Assembly (NCBI GenBank): GCA_015068645.1 | Contig: SVKD01000015.1 | Location: 1 to 42,594, forward strand | Source of the DNA: Oscillospiraceae bacterium | GTDB lineage: Bacteria; Bacillota; Clostridia; UMGS1840 | Direction: 5' to 3' | DNA: 42,594 nucleotides | In this document: piece after piece, positions 15,321 through 25,406 of the stretch | How positions within the stretch are numbered: position 1 is the first letter of the stretch | Layout: each line of letters begins with the position of its first letter | Translations under genes and position numbers: made by a program | Notes under the pieces: generated by a model | What the model saw: the letters and a program-made list of their open reading frames with translations, nothing else | Told to the model about the DNA's origin: nothing | The model's database searches: none

Positions 15321-18300
15321 CTAATCGGAAACCAATTTCACATTGTCGGCACCCAACAGCGCGGAAAGTTTTTCAATTAAGATATTATTTTCCATAACCC
15401 AGAGTTTTTTGGGCGCAACGGTAAGCCGCTTTTCTTTCTCAAAATACACATAAACGGGAGTTTCTCCCGAAAAGAAGGTGAGCAGCTTCTTAACATCTGT
15501 CATGAGGGGAGATGCTTCTTCAGGCAACCGCAAATACAGCTTTAAGTAGGTTAAATCGGTGGAGAATCTGCGAAGACCTGTCAAGATGAATTTGAAGGTG
15601 TCTTCTCCCTCTAACACCAGTCTTCCGTCTGCCACCACAATGTTGTCTTCCAAAATGGCATCTGTATTTTTCACATATAAATCAGGGAATGCAATCGAGC
15701 TGACTACTCCCGACATATCCTCTAAACTGAAAAACGCCATTCGGGTTCCCTGCTTGGTGCGACGGACATCCAGATTGGAAATCACACCGATTACCGTGAT
15801 ATTCTTTTCCGAAATTCCCTCTTCCAACATAGATTCCTTGGTTGCAACAATGGGGTCTCCGCCCATAGAACGGATTTTCTTCTGAAATTGCTCCAACGGA
15901 TGCCCCGATACATAAAGACCAAGCACCTGTTTTTCCATTTTTAAATCGTCCGGCGTTGGCTTGTAACGCTCTTTCTTTTTCGGACTTTTCCGGATGGGTT
16001 CGGGAGAAGGCTCCCGAAGAGAAATTCCAAATAAATCCAACTGACCGCTGACGTGAGTCTGCAACACATGAGCTTGCTCGTCCATTAAGGGTTCGTAAGC
16101 CAAAAGCAGTTCACTTCGCTTGTCAAATTCGTCAAAGCAGCCTGACAGGATTAAGGATTCCATGGCTTTTTTGTTGAGCTGTTTGCCTAAAAGACGTTTG
16201 ATAAAATCTTCCAAGGATTGAAAATCACCATGGTTCTGCCGTTCTCTCACAATGGCTTCTGCCAGTTGTTTGCCAATGCCCTTGATGGCGGTTAAGCCGA
16301 ACACAATGTCATCATTTTTCACGGTAAAGGTCACATTTCCCGTATTGATGCCGGGAGAATGGACACGAATTCCCCGTTCTCTTGCGGACTGGATATAATA
16401 GGAAACCTTTTCGGTAAATGCCATATAAGAAGTGAGAAGTGCCGCATAGAAATAAGCGGGATAATAACATTTTAAGTATGCAGTCTGATACGCTAACACC
16501 GAATAGCAGGCAGCGTGAGACTTATTGAACGCATAGGATGCAAAATCTTCAATTTCACGGAAAATGGATTCTGATATAGCAGGAGCAATTCCGTTTTTTA
16601 AGCATCCCTGCACAAATTTTTCTTTTTCTCTAAGCAGAACGTCTGCCTTCTTTTTGGAGATGGCGCGGCGAATGATATCTGCTTGACCCAGCGTGTATCC
16701 GGCTAACTGACGAAAAATTTCCATTACCTGCTCCTGATACACAATGCATCCGTAAGTCACGGATAAAATAGGCTCCAACTCTTTGCATTTATATTGGACG
16801 AGATCAGGGTTCTCTTTGTTCCGTATAAATTCAGGAATTTTTTTGGCAGGCCCCGGACGGTAGAGAGAAATTGCCGCAATCACATCTTCAAAAGTGCGAG
16901 GTTTAAACTCTTTTAAAAAGTTTTTCATCCCTGAAGATTCCAGCTGAAATACCCCGTCGGTATCTCCCGAGGATAATAAATCATACACCTTGGGGTCATC
17001 ATAGGTTAAACGGGTCAGAAGAATCTGTTTTCCCGTCTGACGGTAAATGGTGTTTAAGGTATCTTCAATTACCGTCAAATTACGAAGTCCCAAAAAATCC
17101 ATTTTCAGAAGTCCTAAGGATTCCAAGTGCGCCATTTCGTACTGGGTGGCAGCTGCATCGGTCACGTTGCATAAGGGCACTAAGTTGACTGCAGGCTCTC
17201 CTGTAATCAGAACCCCCGCTGCGTGAACGGTGGTATGACGGATATGTCCCTCCAGTTTTCGGGAGGTATCAATGAGCTTTTTGATGTCGGGATTTTCGTC
17301 ATACAGCTCTTTTAAGCGGTTATCCTTGCGACTCATCGCCTCATCTAAGGTGATGTTTAGCACCTTACATTTGGACAGCTCTTTGGTCACTTCATCCGCT
17401 AAATAGTACGGAATTCCCGTGGCACGGGCCACATCCTTTACGGCAGCTCTTGCCTTCATGGTACCAAACGCCACAATTTGCGCCACACGGTCAGAACCGT
17501 ATTTGGAAATGACATAATCTATCACTTCTCCACGGCGTTCGTTACAGAAATCAATATCAATATCGGGCATACTTACCCGTTCTTTGTTTAAAAAACGCTC
17601 AAACACCAACCCGTAACGAATGGGGTCCACGGTGGTGATATTTAAGCAATAGGCAACCAAGCTCCCTGCGGCAGACCCTCTGCCGGGGCCAACGGGAATG
17701 CCCTTCCCCTTAGCGTAGGCAACAAAATCCCACACAATGAGAAAATAGTCGCAAAAACCCATGGAAATAATGGTTTTAAGCTCATATTCCAGCCGTTCTT
17801 TTAATTCTTCGGTAACGGTTTCATATTTGGCACAAAGTCCGTGATAACAAAGCTCCCGAAGATAAGTTTCCGAATTTTTTGGGGCAGGATATTTGGGGAA
17901 ACGAAATTCTCCAAACGGAATTTCTAAATTGCATTTTTCGGCAATTTCCAATGTATTCGCCAGTAACTCCTCGGGGAAAATTTCTGCCATTTGTTCGTAT
18001 GATTTTAAGTAAAATTCACGGGTTTCCAAACGGATTCTGTCTTCCTCGGATACTTGTCTTTGCATCTGGATACACATTAAAATATCCTGAATATCGTGGT
18101 CAGACTGCAGAATATAATGCACATCGTTGGCACAAACTGCAGGAATTCCCAGTTCACGGGATAATGCCAGAAGCTTTGGCATTACCTTTTTTTCATCGGG
18201 CAGATGATGGTTATGAATTTCAATATAGTAATCACCTTTGGCAAAGATTTTTTGGTAGAACCGTGCTGTTTTTTTTGCACTCTCCATATCATCTGCCAAA

Positions 18301-18728
18301 ATATTCTGAGAAAGCTCTCCTGCAATACAACCCGATAAGCAAATCAGCCCCTCGGTATGCTCTGCCAGAAGAGATTTATCAATTCTGGGTTTATAATAAA
18401 ACCCTTTTTTGTAGCTTTCGGTGGAAAGCTTGTATAAATTGCGAAGACCTGTTTCGTTTTTTGCCAAAAGAATCAGATGATGATACCCCGGCACGCTTCG
18501 GTCGGTCATATCGGAGTATGCCACATAAAACTCGCATCCGATAATGGGTTTTACACCTTGTGCCTTACATTCCTTATAAAACTCCATGGCACCGTACATG
18601 GCGCCGTGGTCGGTAATGGCAAGAGCAGTCTGCCCTAAGTTTTTGGCGCAAGAAACCAGCTCCCGAATCCGGCACAAGCCGTCCAGAAGGCTGTATTCGG
18701 TATGGACATGTAAGTGACAAAAATCCAT
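15321..18728 (-). CDS. dnaE: DNA polymerase III alpha subunit DnaE
   Basis: Replicative polymerase of 1135 residues. Order: PHP domain (1-200, starting HLHVHTEYSLLDGL), the palm with catalytic acids PDIDIDF near residue 386, fingers and beta-clamp-binding region (ISLYRPGPAKKIPEF), a helix-hairpin-helix around 800 and an OB fold about 950-1040. It lacks the exonuclease insertion of PolC, so it is DnaE type; Clostridia usually carry both. It is the last gene of the recX-to-dnaE operon, 12 bases after whiA. GAGG precedes the ATG. Confidence 0.97.
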   Translation of the reverse strand: MDFCHLHVHTEYSLLDGLCRIRELVSCAKNLGQTALAITDHGAMYGAMEFYKECKAQGVKPIIGCEFYVAYSDMTDRSVPGYHHLILLAKNETGLRNLYKLSTESYKKGFYYKPRIDKSLLAEHTEGLICLSGCIAGELSQNILADDMESAKKTARFYQKIFAKGDYYIEIHNHHLPDEKKVMPKLLALSRELGIPAVCANDVHYILQSDHDIQDILMCIQMQRQVSEEDRIRLETREFYLKSYEQMAEIFPEELLANTLEIAEKCNLEIPFGEFRFPKYPAPKNSETYLRELCYHGLCAKYETVTEELKERLEYELKTIISMGFCDYFLIVWDFVAYAKGKGIPVGPGRGSAAGSLVAYCLNITTVDPIRYGLVFERFLNKERVSMPDIDIDFCNERRGEVIDYVISKYGSDRVAQIVAFGTMKARAAVKDVARATGIPYYLADEVTKELSKCKVLNITLDEAMSRKDNRLKELYDENPDIKKLIDTSRKLEGHIRHTTVHAAGVLITGEPAVNLVPLCNVTDAAATQYEMAHLESLGLLKMDFLGLRNLTVIEDTLNTIYRQTGKQILLTRLTYDDPKVYDLLSSGDTDGVFQLESSGMKNFLKEFKPRTFEDVIAAISLYRPGPAKKIPEFIRNKENPDLVQYKCKELEPILSVTYGCIVYQEQVMEIFRQLAGYTLGQADIIRRAISKKKADVLLREKEKFVQGCLKNGIAPAISESIFREIEDFASYAFNKSHAACYSVLAYQTAYLKCYYPAYFYAALLTSYMAFTEKVSYYIQSARERGIRVHSPGINTGNVTFTVKNDDIVFGLTAIKGIGKQLAEAIVRERQNHGDFQSLEDFIKRLLGKQLNKKAMESLILSGCFDEFDKRSELLLAYEPLMDEQAHVLQTHVSGQLDLFGISLREPSPEPIRKSPKKKERYKPTPDDLKMEKQVLGLYVSGHPLEQFQKKIRSMGGDPIVATKESMLEEGISEKNITVIGVISNLDVRRTKQGTRMAFFSLEDMSGVVSSIAFPDLYVKNTDAILEDNIVVADGRLVLEGEDTFKFILTGLRRFSTDLTYLKLYLRLPEEASPLMTDVKKLLTFFSGETPVYVYFEKEKRLTVAPKKLWVMENNILIEKLSALLGADNVKLVSD

Positions 18729-18740
18729 AATAATTCCTCT

Positions 18741-19655
18741 TTACAAGGTTTCTGCAATCTGAATGAGTTTATTGAACCGATGATTCAACCCCGATTTTGT
18801 GATTTTGGTTTCGGATACTTGGCATAATTCAGACAGGGACATCGTGGGGTAAGCAAGGCGGAGCTTCATCGTTTCTTTTAAAGGCTCCGACAAGGTATCT
18901 GCCACCGAGCTTTGCATAATTTTCTGAATGGCTTGGGTCTGAATGAGTGCAGTATTGATGGTTTTGTTCTCGTTGGCACTTTCGCAGTTCATCTGACGGT
19001 TGATGCCGTTTTTTAGTTCCTTTTCCATTTTGATTTCGTGATAGAGGAACAGGCCCCGTTTCACGCCGATCATTCCCAGAAAATCACAGATGAGTTCATT
19101 GTTTTTTAAATAAATGACATATTTATTCTGGCGGGTGATGCTTTTGGCTTCAATACCAACTTCTTCAAAAATGTTTAAAATATCGGTAAATACCCGTTTT
19201 TTATGGGTTACAATTTCCAAATGATAAGATTTTTTCGGGCTGTTTATAAATCCGGATGCCAAAAAGGCAGTTTGCAGAACCGTCCGTTTGCAACAGTCCG
19301 ACACCGAAAAGGAGGGATCGATTCTGGAAGAAAAGATATTTGCCTTTTCGGAAATCATATGAAGCTCCTTTTTCAGGATTTCAATATTTTCTTTTCCCGA
19401 CACCACCAGATGAATCTGTTTTCTGCTTTTGGAGCTTGCAGAACGGATATCGGGCTTCAATTCCAATCCCAGAAGCTTTCGGGATAAGATAATAATACGT
19501 CTTGCAATGGTGATATTTTCGGTTTTTAAATGAATTTCGCTCCGCTTTTCTTCGCTGAGCATTGCATATAAGGTGGCTAATGCCGCCATTTCACAACAGG
19601 AACGTTTTGGCATAGCGCCGCTTAGTTCCCGTTTGATTTCTCCTGTAAAGGACAT
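18741..19655 (-). CDS. whiA: DNA-binding protein WhiA
   Basis: The 304-residue protein combines a LAGLIDADG-like N-terminal domain (MSFTGEIKRELSGAMPKR, about 1-190) with a C-terminal helix-turn-helix (about 220-304; LSELCQVSETKITKSGLNHR). WhiA controls sporulation septation in Streptomyces and affects division and chromosome segregation in Bacillus. It sits between murB and dnaE. In many Firmicutes rapZ and yvcK stand beside whiA, but both are absent here. Confidence 0.96.
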   Translation of the reverse strand: MSFTGEIKRELSGAMPKRSCCEMAALATLYAMLSEEKRSEIHLKTENITIARRIIILSRKLLGLELKPDIRSASSKSRKQIHLVVSGKENIEILKKELHMISEKANIFSSRIDPSFSVSDCCKRTVLQTAFLASGFINSPKKSYHLEIVTHKKRVFTDILNIFEEVGIEAKSITRQNKYVIYLKNNELICDFLGMIGVKRGLFLYHEIKMEKELKNGINRQMNCESANENKTINTALIQTQAIQKIMQSSVADTLSEPLKETMKLRLAYPTMSLSELCQVSETKITKSGLNHRFNKLIQIAETL

Positions 19656-19680
19656 GATTTTCCTCCTTTTGGGGGGATAT

Positions 19681-20601
19681 TTACAATTTGGCTTCGGGGC
19701 AGCCTCTCTTTAAGTAACGCACTTCGGCTTCCATCGTCACGCCGAATTCTTTTAGTACCCGCTCCCGTACAGCTTTGATTAAATCACAAACGTCTTTTGC
19801 CGTGGCATTGCCCCGGTTGATTACAAAACCGCAATGCTTTTCGGAAACCTGAGCTCCTCCCACCGAAAATCCGCGAAGATCGGAATCCTGAATCAGTTTC
19901 CCGGCAAAATAACCTTCGGGACGTTTGAAGGTGCTACCTGCATTAGGATATTCCAAGGGCTGTTTTTCATTTCGTTTTTTTAATAACTCCACGGTTGTTT
20001 CGTGAAGCTCATCACGGTTGGCAGGAGTCAGTTTGAAAGTGCTTTCCAAAACAATCCACTGCGGCTGTTTGTGGAAAATACTGTGTCGGTAAGACAATTC
20101 GTGTTCTTCGGCGGAAAGAGTTTGCAGTTCAAGATGTTCATTAAGATACAAGGAGCTTACCAGGGTATCTTTGATTTCGCCGCCGTAAGCACCGGCATTC
20201 ATATACACGCCGCCACCCACGGTGCCGGGAATCCCGGAAAGTTCCGCCAGTCCGCCTAAGCTATGCTCCTTGGCAACTTCGCAAAGGGTGGAAAGTCTTG
20301 CGCCTGCCTGAGCGGTGATTTCTTCCCCGTTGCAGGTAATCGTTTTCATTTCTGTGGTTTTCAAAACGATACCTTCAATCCCCTCATCTGCCACCAACAC
20401 ATTGGAGCCGTTTCCCAACACGGTAACACGGATATTTTCTTCTTTGGCAAATGATAAGATACTCTTCACTTCCTCCACGCTTTTGGGAAGCACCATATAA
20501 TCGCAGGGACCGCCGATTTTAAAGGTGGTATGCTTTGCCATAGGTTCCTGTTCCAACACACAGGAACAGATCTCTTGTAATCGTTCAAAGATTGTTTTCA
20601 T
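19681..20601 (-). CDS. murB: UDP-N-acetylenolpyruvoylglucosamine reductase MurB
   Basis: FAD enzyme that uses NADPH to form UDP-N-acetylmuramate, the second committed step of peptidoglycan precursor synthesis. The 306-residue protein has FAD-binding segments (TTFKIGGPCDYMVLP near 24-38, GNGSNVLVADEG, GIPGTVGGGVYMNAGAYG near 124-141) and the substrate/catalytic region NAGSTFKRPEGYFAGKLI with the acid-base Ser. AAGGAG precedes the ATG. Confidence 0.97.
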   Translation of the reverse strand: MKTIFERLQEICSCVLEQEPMAKHTTFKIGGPCDYMVLPKSVEEVKSILSFAKEENIRVTVLGNGSNVLVADEGIEGIVLKTTEMKTITCNGEEITAQAGARLSTLCEVAKEHSLGGLAELSGIPGTVGGGVYMNAGAYGGEIKDTLVSSLYLNEHLELQTLSAEEHELSYRHSIFHKQPQWIVLESTFKLTPANRDELHETTVELLKKRNEKQPLEYPNAGSTFKRPEGYFAGKLIQDSDLRGFSVGGAQVSEKHCGFVINRGNATAKDVCDLIKAVRERVLKEFGVTMEAEVRYLKRGCPEAKL

Positions 20602-20639
20602 AAAGAACTCCTTCCGGAATTTTTGTAAAAATACAGATA

Positions 20640-21590
20640 TTATGCATGAAAGAGCATTGCCGCACCAATTAATCCCGCATCATTTCCCAAAGATGCAATA
20701 GAAATGTCCGCATGGTGAATCAAATCGCCACCATAACATTTTGCAATAACCTGTTCTTTTAAGGGAACCAGCAATGCATCCCCTTCGTTACACACACCGC
20801 CGCCTAAAATAATGGCTTCCGGCGCAAAAATATTGATTAAATTGGCAACCCCTTCGGATAAATAATGCAAATAATTATCCACAACTTCTTTCGCAACCTG
20901 ATCGCCTTTTCTCATGGCATCAAAAGCAGTTTTGGCGCTGACTCTTCCGGTTTTTGCCACAACGGCATGCAAGATACTTTCGGGATGTTTTTCCATTGCC
21001 GCCTTGGTCTGATTCACTAATGCGGTGGCAGAAGAATAGGCTTCAAAACAACCTTTTCTTCCGCAGGTACATTCCGCACCGCCGATATGCACCACCATAT
21101 GGCCGATTTCGGCACCTGCACCTTCCAGCCCTTCCCAGAGCTTTCCATCTAAGATAATGCCACCGCCAACACCTGTGCCTAAGGTGACTAAAATAATGGA
21201 ATTATGCTCCTTACCGCTGCCGCAAACAAATTCACCTAATGCCGCACAGCTGGCATCATTGGCAAGATAAACGGGTTTTTGCAGTTGCTCCTGCATCATG
21301 GCACCAATGGGAGCACCGTCCATATCTAAATTGTTACAGTAAATTACTGTTCCGTTTTCCGCATTCACGGTACCGGGGATTCCCACGCCTACCGCTTCCA
21401 CGTCATCCATGGATACCTTGGCTTTTTCGACCAGTTCACGGCAAAGACCAACCATCTGGTCTGCTATTTTTTGGGCATCTCCTGCGGAATCGGTTCTGAC
21501 AGAAGTTTTTAAAAGAATATTCCCTGTTTCGTCGGTAATTCCTGCTTTAATATTGGTACCGCCTAAATCCACGCCTAAATAATACTTCAT
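20640..21590 (-). CDS. glk: ROK-family glucokinase
   Basis: Cytoplasmic ATP-dependent sugar kinase of 316 residues, most likely for glucose. It has the phosphate loop DLGGTNIKAG near residue 8, NDASCAALGE with the catalytic Asp near 106 and the ROK zinc motif CTCGRKGCFEAY near 177. An ATG two codons upstream lies only two bases from AGGAGG, so the ATG at 21590, eight bases away, is used. Fructose or N-acetylmannosamine kinase activity cannot be excluded, since ROK substrates are hard to predict. Confidence 0.88.
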   Translation of the reverse strand: MKYYLGVDLGGTNIKAGITDETGNILLKTSVRTDSAGDAQKIADQMVGLCRELVEKAKVSMDDVEAVGVGIPGTVNAENGTVIYCNNLDMDGAPIGAMMQEQLQKPVYLANDASCAALGEFVCGSGKEHNSIILVTLGTGVGGGIILDGKLWEGLEGAGAEIGHMVVHIGGAECTCGRKGCFEAYSSATALVNQTKAAMEKHPESILHAVVAKTGRVSAKTAFDAMRKGDQVAKEVVDNYLHYLSEGVANLINIFAPEAIILGGGVCNEGDALLVPLKEQVIAKCYGGDLIHHADISIASLGNDAGLIGAAMLFHA

Positions 21591-21613
21591 TGTCATATCC
21601 TCCTGTTGCCACG

Positions 21614-22336
21614 TTAAAACTGCGTTTTTACTTCCTTTAAATAAGCTTCAAAACTTTCTAAACTTGCATTTACAATCAATTCTTTGGGGAAATCCACTTC
21701 CGAAAGCATTTCAAACACCAGCTTATAGTTTCCGATACAGCCGGAATAGTGGGCATCGGAAGACACCGCCACGCGAGTGCCGTACTGTTTGCAGAGCTTT
21801 GCCACATTGGTGCAGAGCTCTTTGGAGCCGGGACGGATTCCCTCTAAAGAATGGTTATTTAATTCAATAATTTTATTTTGTTCTTTTGCCTTTTTTACCA
21901 CCGCTTCAAAATCGCAACGGTAATTTTGCTGCCCCATATGACCGATGCAGTGCACATAGGGATTTTCCAAAACGCGAAGATAAGATTCGGTAATTTCTTC
22001 GATAGAACCTTTGGGAAGGCAAGGTCCGTGAATGGAGGCAATCACCCAATCAAGCATAGCAAGTACGGTGTTGGGCAAATCCAAACCGCCCTTATAATCA
22101 ATGATATTCGCTTCTGCACCTTTGAAGAATCGGATCCCATCAATTTCATTTGGCAGAAATTTTAAGCAAGTGAAATGCACTTCTCCCGGGGCATCAGGAA
22201 TGGCAGGGGCATGATTGGTCATGCAAAGACCACGCATTCCGGCATCACGGGTTGCCTTGATATTTTCCTGCATGGTGGAGTATGCGTGCTTACTCACAAT
22301 GGTATGGCTATGGGTTTCCACATCAATCTGATACAT
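21614..22336 (-). CDS. PHP-domain phosphatase (YcdX-like)
   Basis: The 240-residue single-domain PHP hydrolase resembles YcdX-type phosphatases with a trinuclear metal site. Ligand motifs are DVETHSHTIVSKHAYST (6-22), TNHAP near 41, GAEANI near 73, ELNNHSLE near 155 and SSDAHYSG near 193. The substrate is unknown. It lies five bases after rimO and 23 before the glucokinase gene. Such PHP genes commonly neighbour murB in Clostridia, so a role around sugar phosphates or cell-wall precursors is possible but unproven. Confidence 0.88.
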   Translation of the reverse strand: MYQIDVETHSHTIVSKHAYSTMQENIKATRDAGMRGLCMTNHAPAIPDAPGEVHFTCLKFLPNEIDGIRFFKGAEANIIDYKGGLDLPNTVLAMLDWVIASIHGPCLPKGSIEEITESYLRVLENPYVHCIGHMGQQNYRCDFEAVVKKAKEQNKIIELNNHSLEGIRPGSKELCTNVAKLCKQYGTRVAVSSDAHYSGCIGNYKLVFEMLSEVDFPKELIVNASLESFEAYLKEVKTQF

Positions 22337-22341
22337 AATGA

Positions 22342-23658
22342 TTATCCTTTCACGGCAATGCCCGATAAATCATATTGGTCACAGCCGGTAATTTTCACAG
22401 TAATATATTCCCCGATATCCACAGGAAAATCCGCTTCAAAGTAAACTGTGCCGTCAATTTCGGGGGAATCCATATAGGTTCTGCCAAAATAAATGTTGTT
22501 GACGGTGTCTATCCCCTCAACTAACACCTCAAAGGTTTTGCCGATTTTCAGCTTATTCTTCTGCAACGATACCTGAGAAGAAAGCTTCATAATTTCATTG
22601 GAACGGCGCACTTTTTCATGGGTTTTTAATTTTCCTGTAATGCGGGCGGCACGGGTGCCTTCTTCGGTAGAATAGGGGAACACGCCAAGTCTGTCAAAAA
22701 AGCCTTGTTTCACAAAGTTCACCAGTTCTTTGTGTTCTTCCACGGTTTCCGAGGGAAATCCGCTGATTAAGGAAGTGCGGATGGTTGCATCGGGCATTTT
22801 TGTTTTGATTTTATGAAGTAGGGTTAAAATTTCATCTTTATCGGTGCGACGGTTCATTAGTTTTAAAATTCTGTTGTTACAGTGCTGAATGGGAATATCA
22901 AAATAATGCAGAATTTTCTTGGAATCCGCAATCAAATCCAACAGCTCGTCGGTTACCGATTCCGGATAAAGATAATGAAGACGAATCCAGCGGAGTTCTT
23001 CAATGGTTTCTAATTCCGAAAGCAGTGCAACCAATTTATTTTCGCCGTATAAATCTACGCCGTAACGGGTGGTATCCTGCGCAATCACAATCACTTCGGT
23101 TACCCCTTGGGTTGCCATCCATTTGGCTTCTTCGATAATGGATTCCATGGGTCTGGACACGTATTTTCCGCGAATTTTCGGAATGGCACAATAAGAACAG
23201 CCGTTGCTGCAGCCGTCTGCAATTTTTAAGAACGCATAATAAAACGGTGTGGTCAAAACACGCTCACAAAAGTTTGGTTCTTCCTCGCTTTTGGAAAAGT
23301 ACGCCACTCGTTCACCCTTTAGCACTTTGGAAACTGCTTCCACAATATTAGAAGTATCGTGAATCCCCAGCGCACCGTCCACTTCGGGAAAATTTTCTAA
23401 AATTTCATTCTGATATCGTCCTGATAAGCAACCTGCCACAATCACTTTTTTTCCATAAGATGCCGCATTTAAGATTTCCGAAATGGCTTCCTCTTTGGCA
23501 GCCTTAATAAACCCACAGGTGTTTATGATGATCACGTCGGCATCTTCCTCATTATCCACCATCACATAGCCTGCGTTTTGCAGATTGGTAATCATAATTT
23601 CGCCGTCCACCTTATTTTTGGAGCAGCCAAGTTGAATCCATAAAATCTTAGGCATCAT
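22342..23658 (-). CDS. rimO: Ribosomal protein S12 methylthiotransferase RimO
   Basis: Radical SAM enzyme that adds a methylthio group to an Asp of ribosomal protein S12. Order: N-terminal iron-sulfur domain (QLGCSKNKVDGEIM, with further Cys in NTCGF and AGCLSGRY), radical SAM core with CSNGCSYC near residue 150, and a C-terminal TRAM domain (about 375-438). LGCSKN at the start separates RimO from MiaB. The open frame begins at 23670, but the site GAGGA fits the ATGs at 23658 or 23655. The start overlaps the end of recX by 11 bases. Confidence 0.94.
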   Translation of the reverse strand: MMPKILWIQLGCSKNKVDGEIMITNLQNAGYVMVDNEEDADVIIINTCGFIKAAKEEAISEILNAASYGKKVIVAGCLSGRYQNEILENFPEVDGALGIHDTSNIVEAVSKVLKGERVAYFSKSEEEPNFCERVLTTPFYYAFLKIADGCSNGCSYCAIPKIRGKYVSRPMESIIEEAKWMATQGVTEVIVIAQDTTRYGVDLYGENKLVALLSELETIEELRWIRLHYLYPESVTDELLDLIADSKKILHYFDIPIQHCNNRILKLMNRRTDKDEILTLLHKIKTKMPDATIRTSLISGFPSETVEEHKELVNFVKQGFFDRLGVFPYSTEEGTRAARITGKLKTHEKVRRSNEIMKLSSQVSLQKNKLKIGKTFEVLVEGIDTVNNIYFGRTYMDSPEIDGTVYFEADFPVDIGEYITVKITGCDQYDLSGIAVKG

Positions 23659-24268
23659 AATCTTCCTCATAATCTTCTTCCAACACTTGGGACGAAAGAT
23701 TTCTCAAACAATCGGTAATATCCGAAAAGCGATATCCCTTTCGAATCAGACGACTGTATATTTTTGGGGTTTCGGTTTGTTTTGCTATAAGCAGTGCCAC
23801 CTGCTCTTTTAAATTTTCTTTTTCAGCGGTAAAATCATACTCTGAAGCATCCAGTGAAATTCCTTTCCCTAAAAGCTCCTGACGGATTTTATAAAAGCCC
23901 TGCTTTTTATAGGTTTGCCTGGAATATAAAAACTGCTCCTTGTAACTTTCGTCCGAAAGGTATCCGTTTTCTTTTAATCTTTCGATGATTTCCTCTGCCA
24001 CAGCAGGCGGACACCCCCGAAGCTTTAATTTCTCCCCCAATTCCTTCTCGGAATACATTCTGCGGGAGAGTAGCCCCAAACAATAATCATACTGCTCAGG
24101 AAATACACATTCTTTCTGAAATGCCTCCACACTTTCCGCTAAAAGCTCCTCTTTGCCCACCAATTTCTGATAGGTATACGAAGAAATGGAAAACAGATAA
24201 GTGTCTCCCATAAACACAGAAAAACGGTTTTTTCGTTTCAGTTGCGGCTTAAAAGTCAGTTTGATCAT
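23648..24268 (-). CDS. recX: Regulatory protein RecX
   Basis: The 206-residue all-helical protein is made of RecX three-helix repeats. Typical parts are CLGLLSRRMYSEKELGEKL and ERLKENGYLSDESY. RecX binds RecA filaments and limits recombination. It is the first gene of the operon running to dnaE and ends in an acidic tail (EEDYEEDYDA). The binding site before ATG 24268 is weak. recA is not in this window. Confidence 0.9.
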   Translation of the reverse strand: MIKLTFKPQLKRKNRFSVFMGDTYLFSISSYTYQKLVGKEELLAESVEAFQKECVFPEQYDYCLGLLSRRMYSEKELGEKLKLRGCPPAVAEEIIERLKENGYLSDESYKEQFLYSRQTYKKQGFYKIRQELLGKGISLDASEYDFTAEKENLKEQVALLIAKQTETPKIYSRLIRKGYRFSDITDCLRNLSSQVLEEDYEEDYDA

Positions 24269-24280
24269 CGTCTTTTAAAA

Positions 24281-24324
24281 AAACGAAAACCGAAAGCAGG
24301 GTTTTACCCCCACTTTCGTTTTCC
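24281..24324 (-). terminator. Terminator after the LCP gene
   Basis: Minus strand: long bulged hairpin (GAAAACGAAAG and GGG pairing with CCC and CTTTCGGTTTTC) followed by seven Ts. It separates the LCP transcript from recX. Confidence 0.75.
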
Positions 24325-24342
24325 TTTACTCCTATTTGGGAC

Positions 24343-25320
24343 TTAACGATAGTAATCGTCTAAAATCATATCCGCTTCTTCTTGGTTGATAATTACAAAA
24401 GGATCAGATATGGTAACGGGAAGTTCAAAGGTTTGCACTTCTCGATTGTCCATATTGGAAAGAACATCCACATATGATAAAATCTCAGCCAAACTCATAT
24501 TGGAACGGATATTTTTATTGATCAGATTGTAAATAGCGGGAACTTTTCCGATATACTTGGGCTTAAATTTCTGGGCAAATGCCTCTTGGAAAAATTGCTG
24601 CTGCACGCGATTTCGTTCCAAATCCCCCATCACATAGCTACGAAAACGCAACAAATCCACTGCATTTTCACCGTCTAAGAGCTGATCACCCTTTTTCAGA
24701 TTGATATATAAATCCTGCTCGGGGTCCGTGTAGTACATATTCTGGGGCACGTCAAACTGAACACCGCCCAACTCGTCAATAATGGTTTCCACCGCCTGGA
24801 AGTTCACAATCATATAGTCATGAATGGGAATATCCAGCTCATTGATAACGGTTTGAACCGCAAAGTTGTCACCGCCAACGCCAATAGCTGCATTGATTTT
24901 GTATGGTTCGTTTTCGTTGATATACTGATCGGGTTCTAAATCGTCATTGTCAAAATACACTTTAGTATCTCGGGGAACAGACAACAGTGATAAGGTGTTT
25001 TTATCGGGATCTACTGCAATCACCATAATCACATCGGAAAGTTTTCCGCTCTTATCCGTACCGAGAATCAAAAGATTACGTGCATCATCAAAGGTGCCTG
25101 CAGACAGCGTTTCCGTCATTTCGTCACCATCACCGATATTGCGGTGAAACGCACGGTACCCAATAATCCCTGCAACTACAAGTACCACTACCAGCAGTTC
25201 AATCAGCAAGGAGATACCAAAGGTTTTCCAAAATTTTTTCTGATTGAATCCGGTTTTTTGATTCACATATCCATTATAATTATGAGAATCCACCTGATTC
25301 ATCTGTCTTTTATGATTCAT
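24343..25320 (-). CDS. LCP-family cell-wall polymer ligase
   Basis: The 325-residue LytR-CpsA-Psr protein attaches wall teichoic acid or other polymers to peptidoglycan outside the membrane. A short cytoplasmic N-terminus is followed by one membrane helix (about 30-52) and an external LCP domain with ILGTDKSGKLSDVIMV, LLSVPRDTKVYF (the phosphate-binding Arg), the conserved ELGGVQFDVP and LRFRSYVMGDLERNRVQQ. It lies 86 bases after iorB on the same strand and ends at a clear terminator. Confidence 0.93.
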   Translation of the reverse strand: MNHKRQMNQVDSHNYNGYVNQKTGFNQKKFWKTFGISLLIELLVVVLVVAGIIGYRAFHRNIGDGDEMTETLSAGTFDDARNLLILGTDKSGKLSDVIMVIAVDPDKNTLSLLSVPRDTKVYFDNDDLEPDQYINENEPYKINAAIGVGGDNFAVQTVINELDIPIHDYMIVNFQAVETIIDELGGVQFDVPQNMYYTDPEQDLYINLKKGDQLLDGENAVDLLRFRSYVMGDLERNRVQQQFFQEAFAQKFKPKYIGKVPAIYNLINKNIRSNMSLAEILSYVDVLSNMDNREVQTFELPVTISDPFVIINQEEADMILDDYYR

Positions 25321-25406
25321 AAAACAGCCTCATTCTGCCTAAGATGAAAAGTGAGGACATCTTAAGCTTCTTTGTTTTGCTCTCTTGTTATTCCGATAAA
25401 ATCTTT

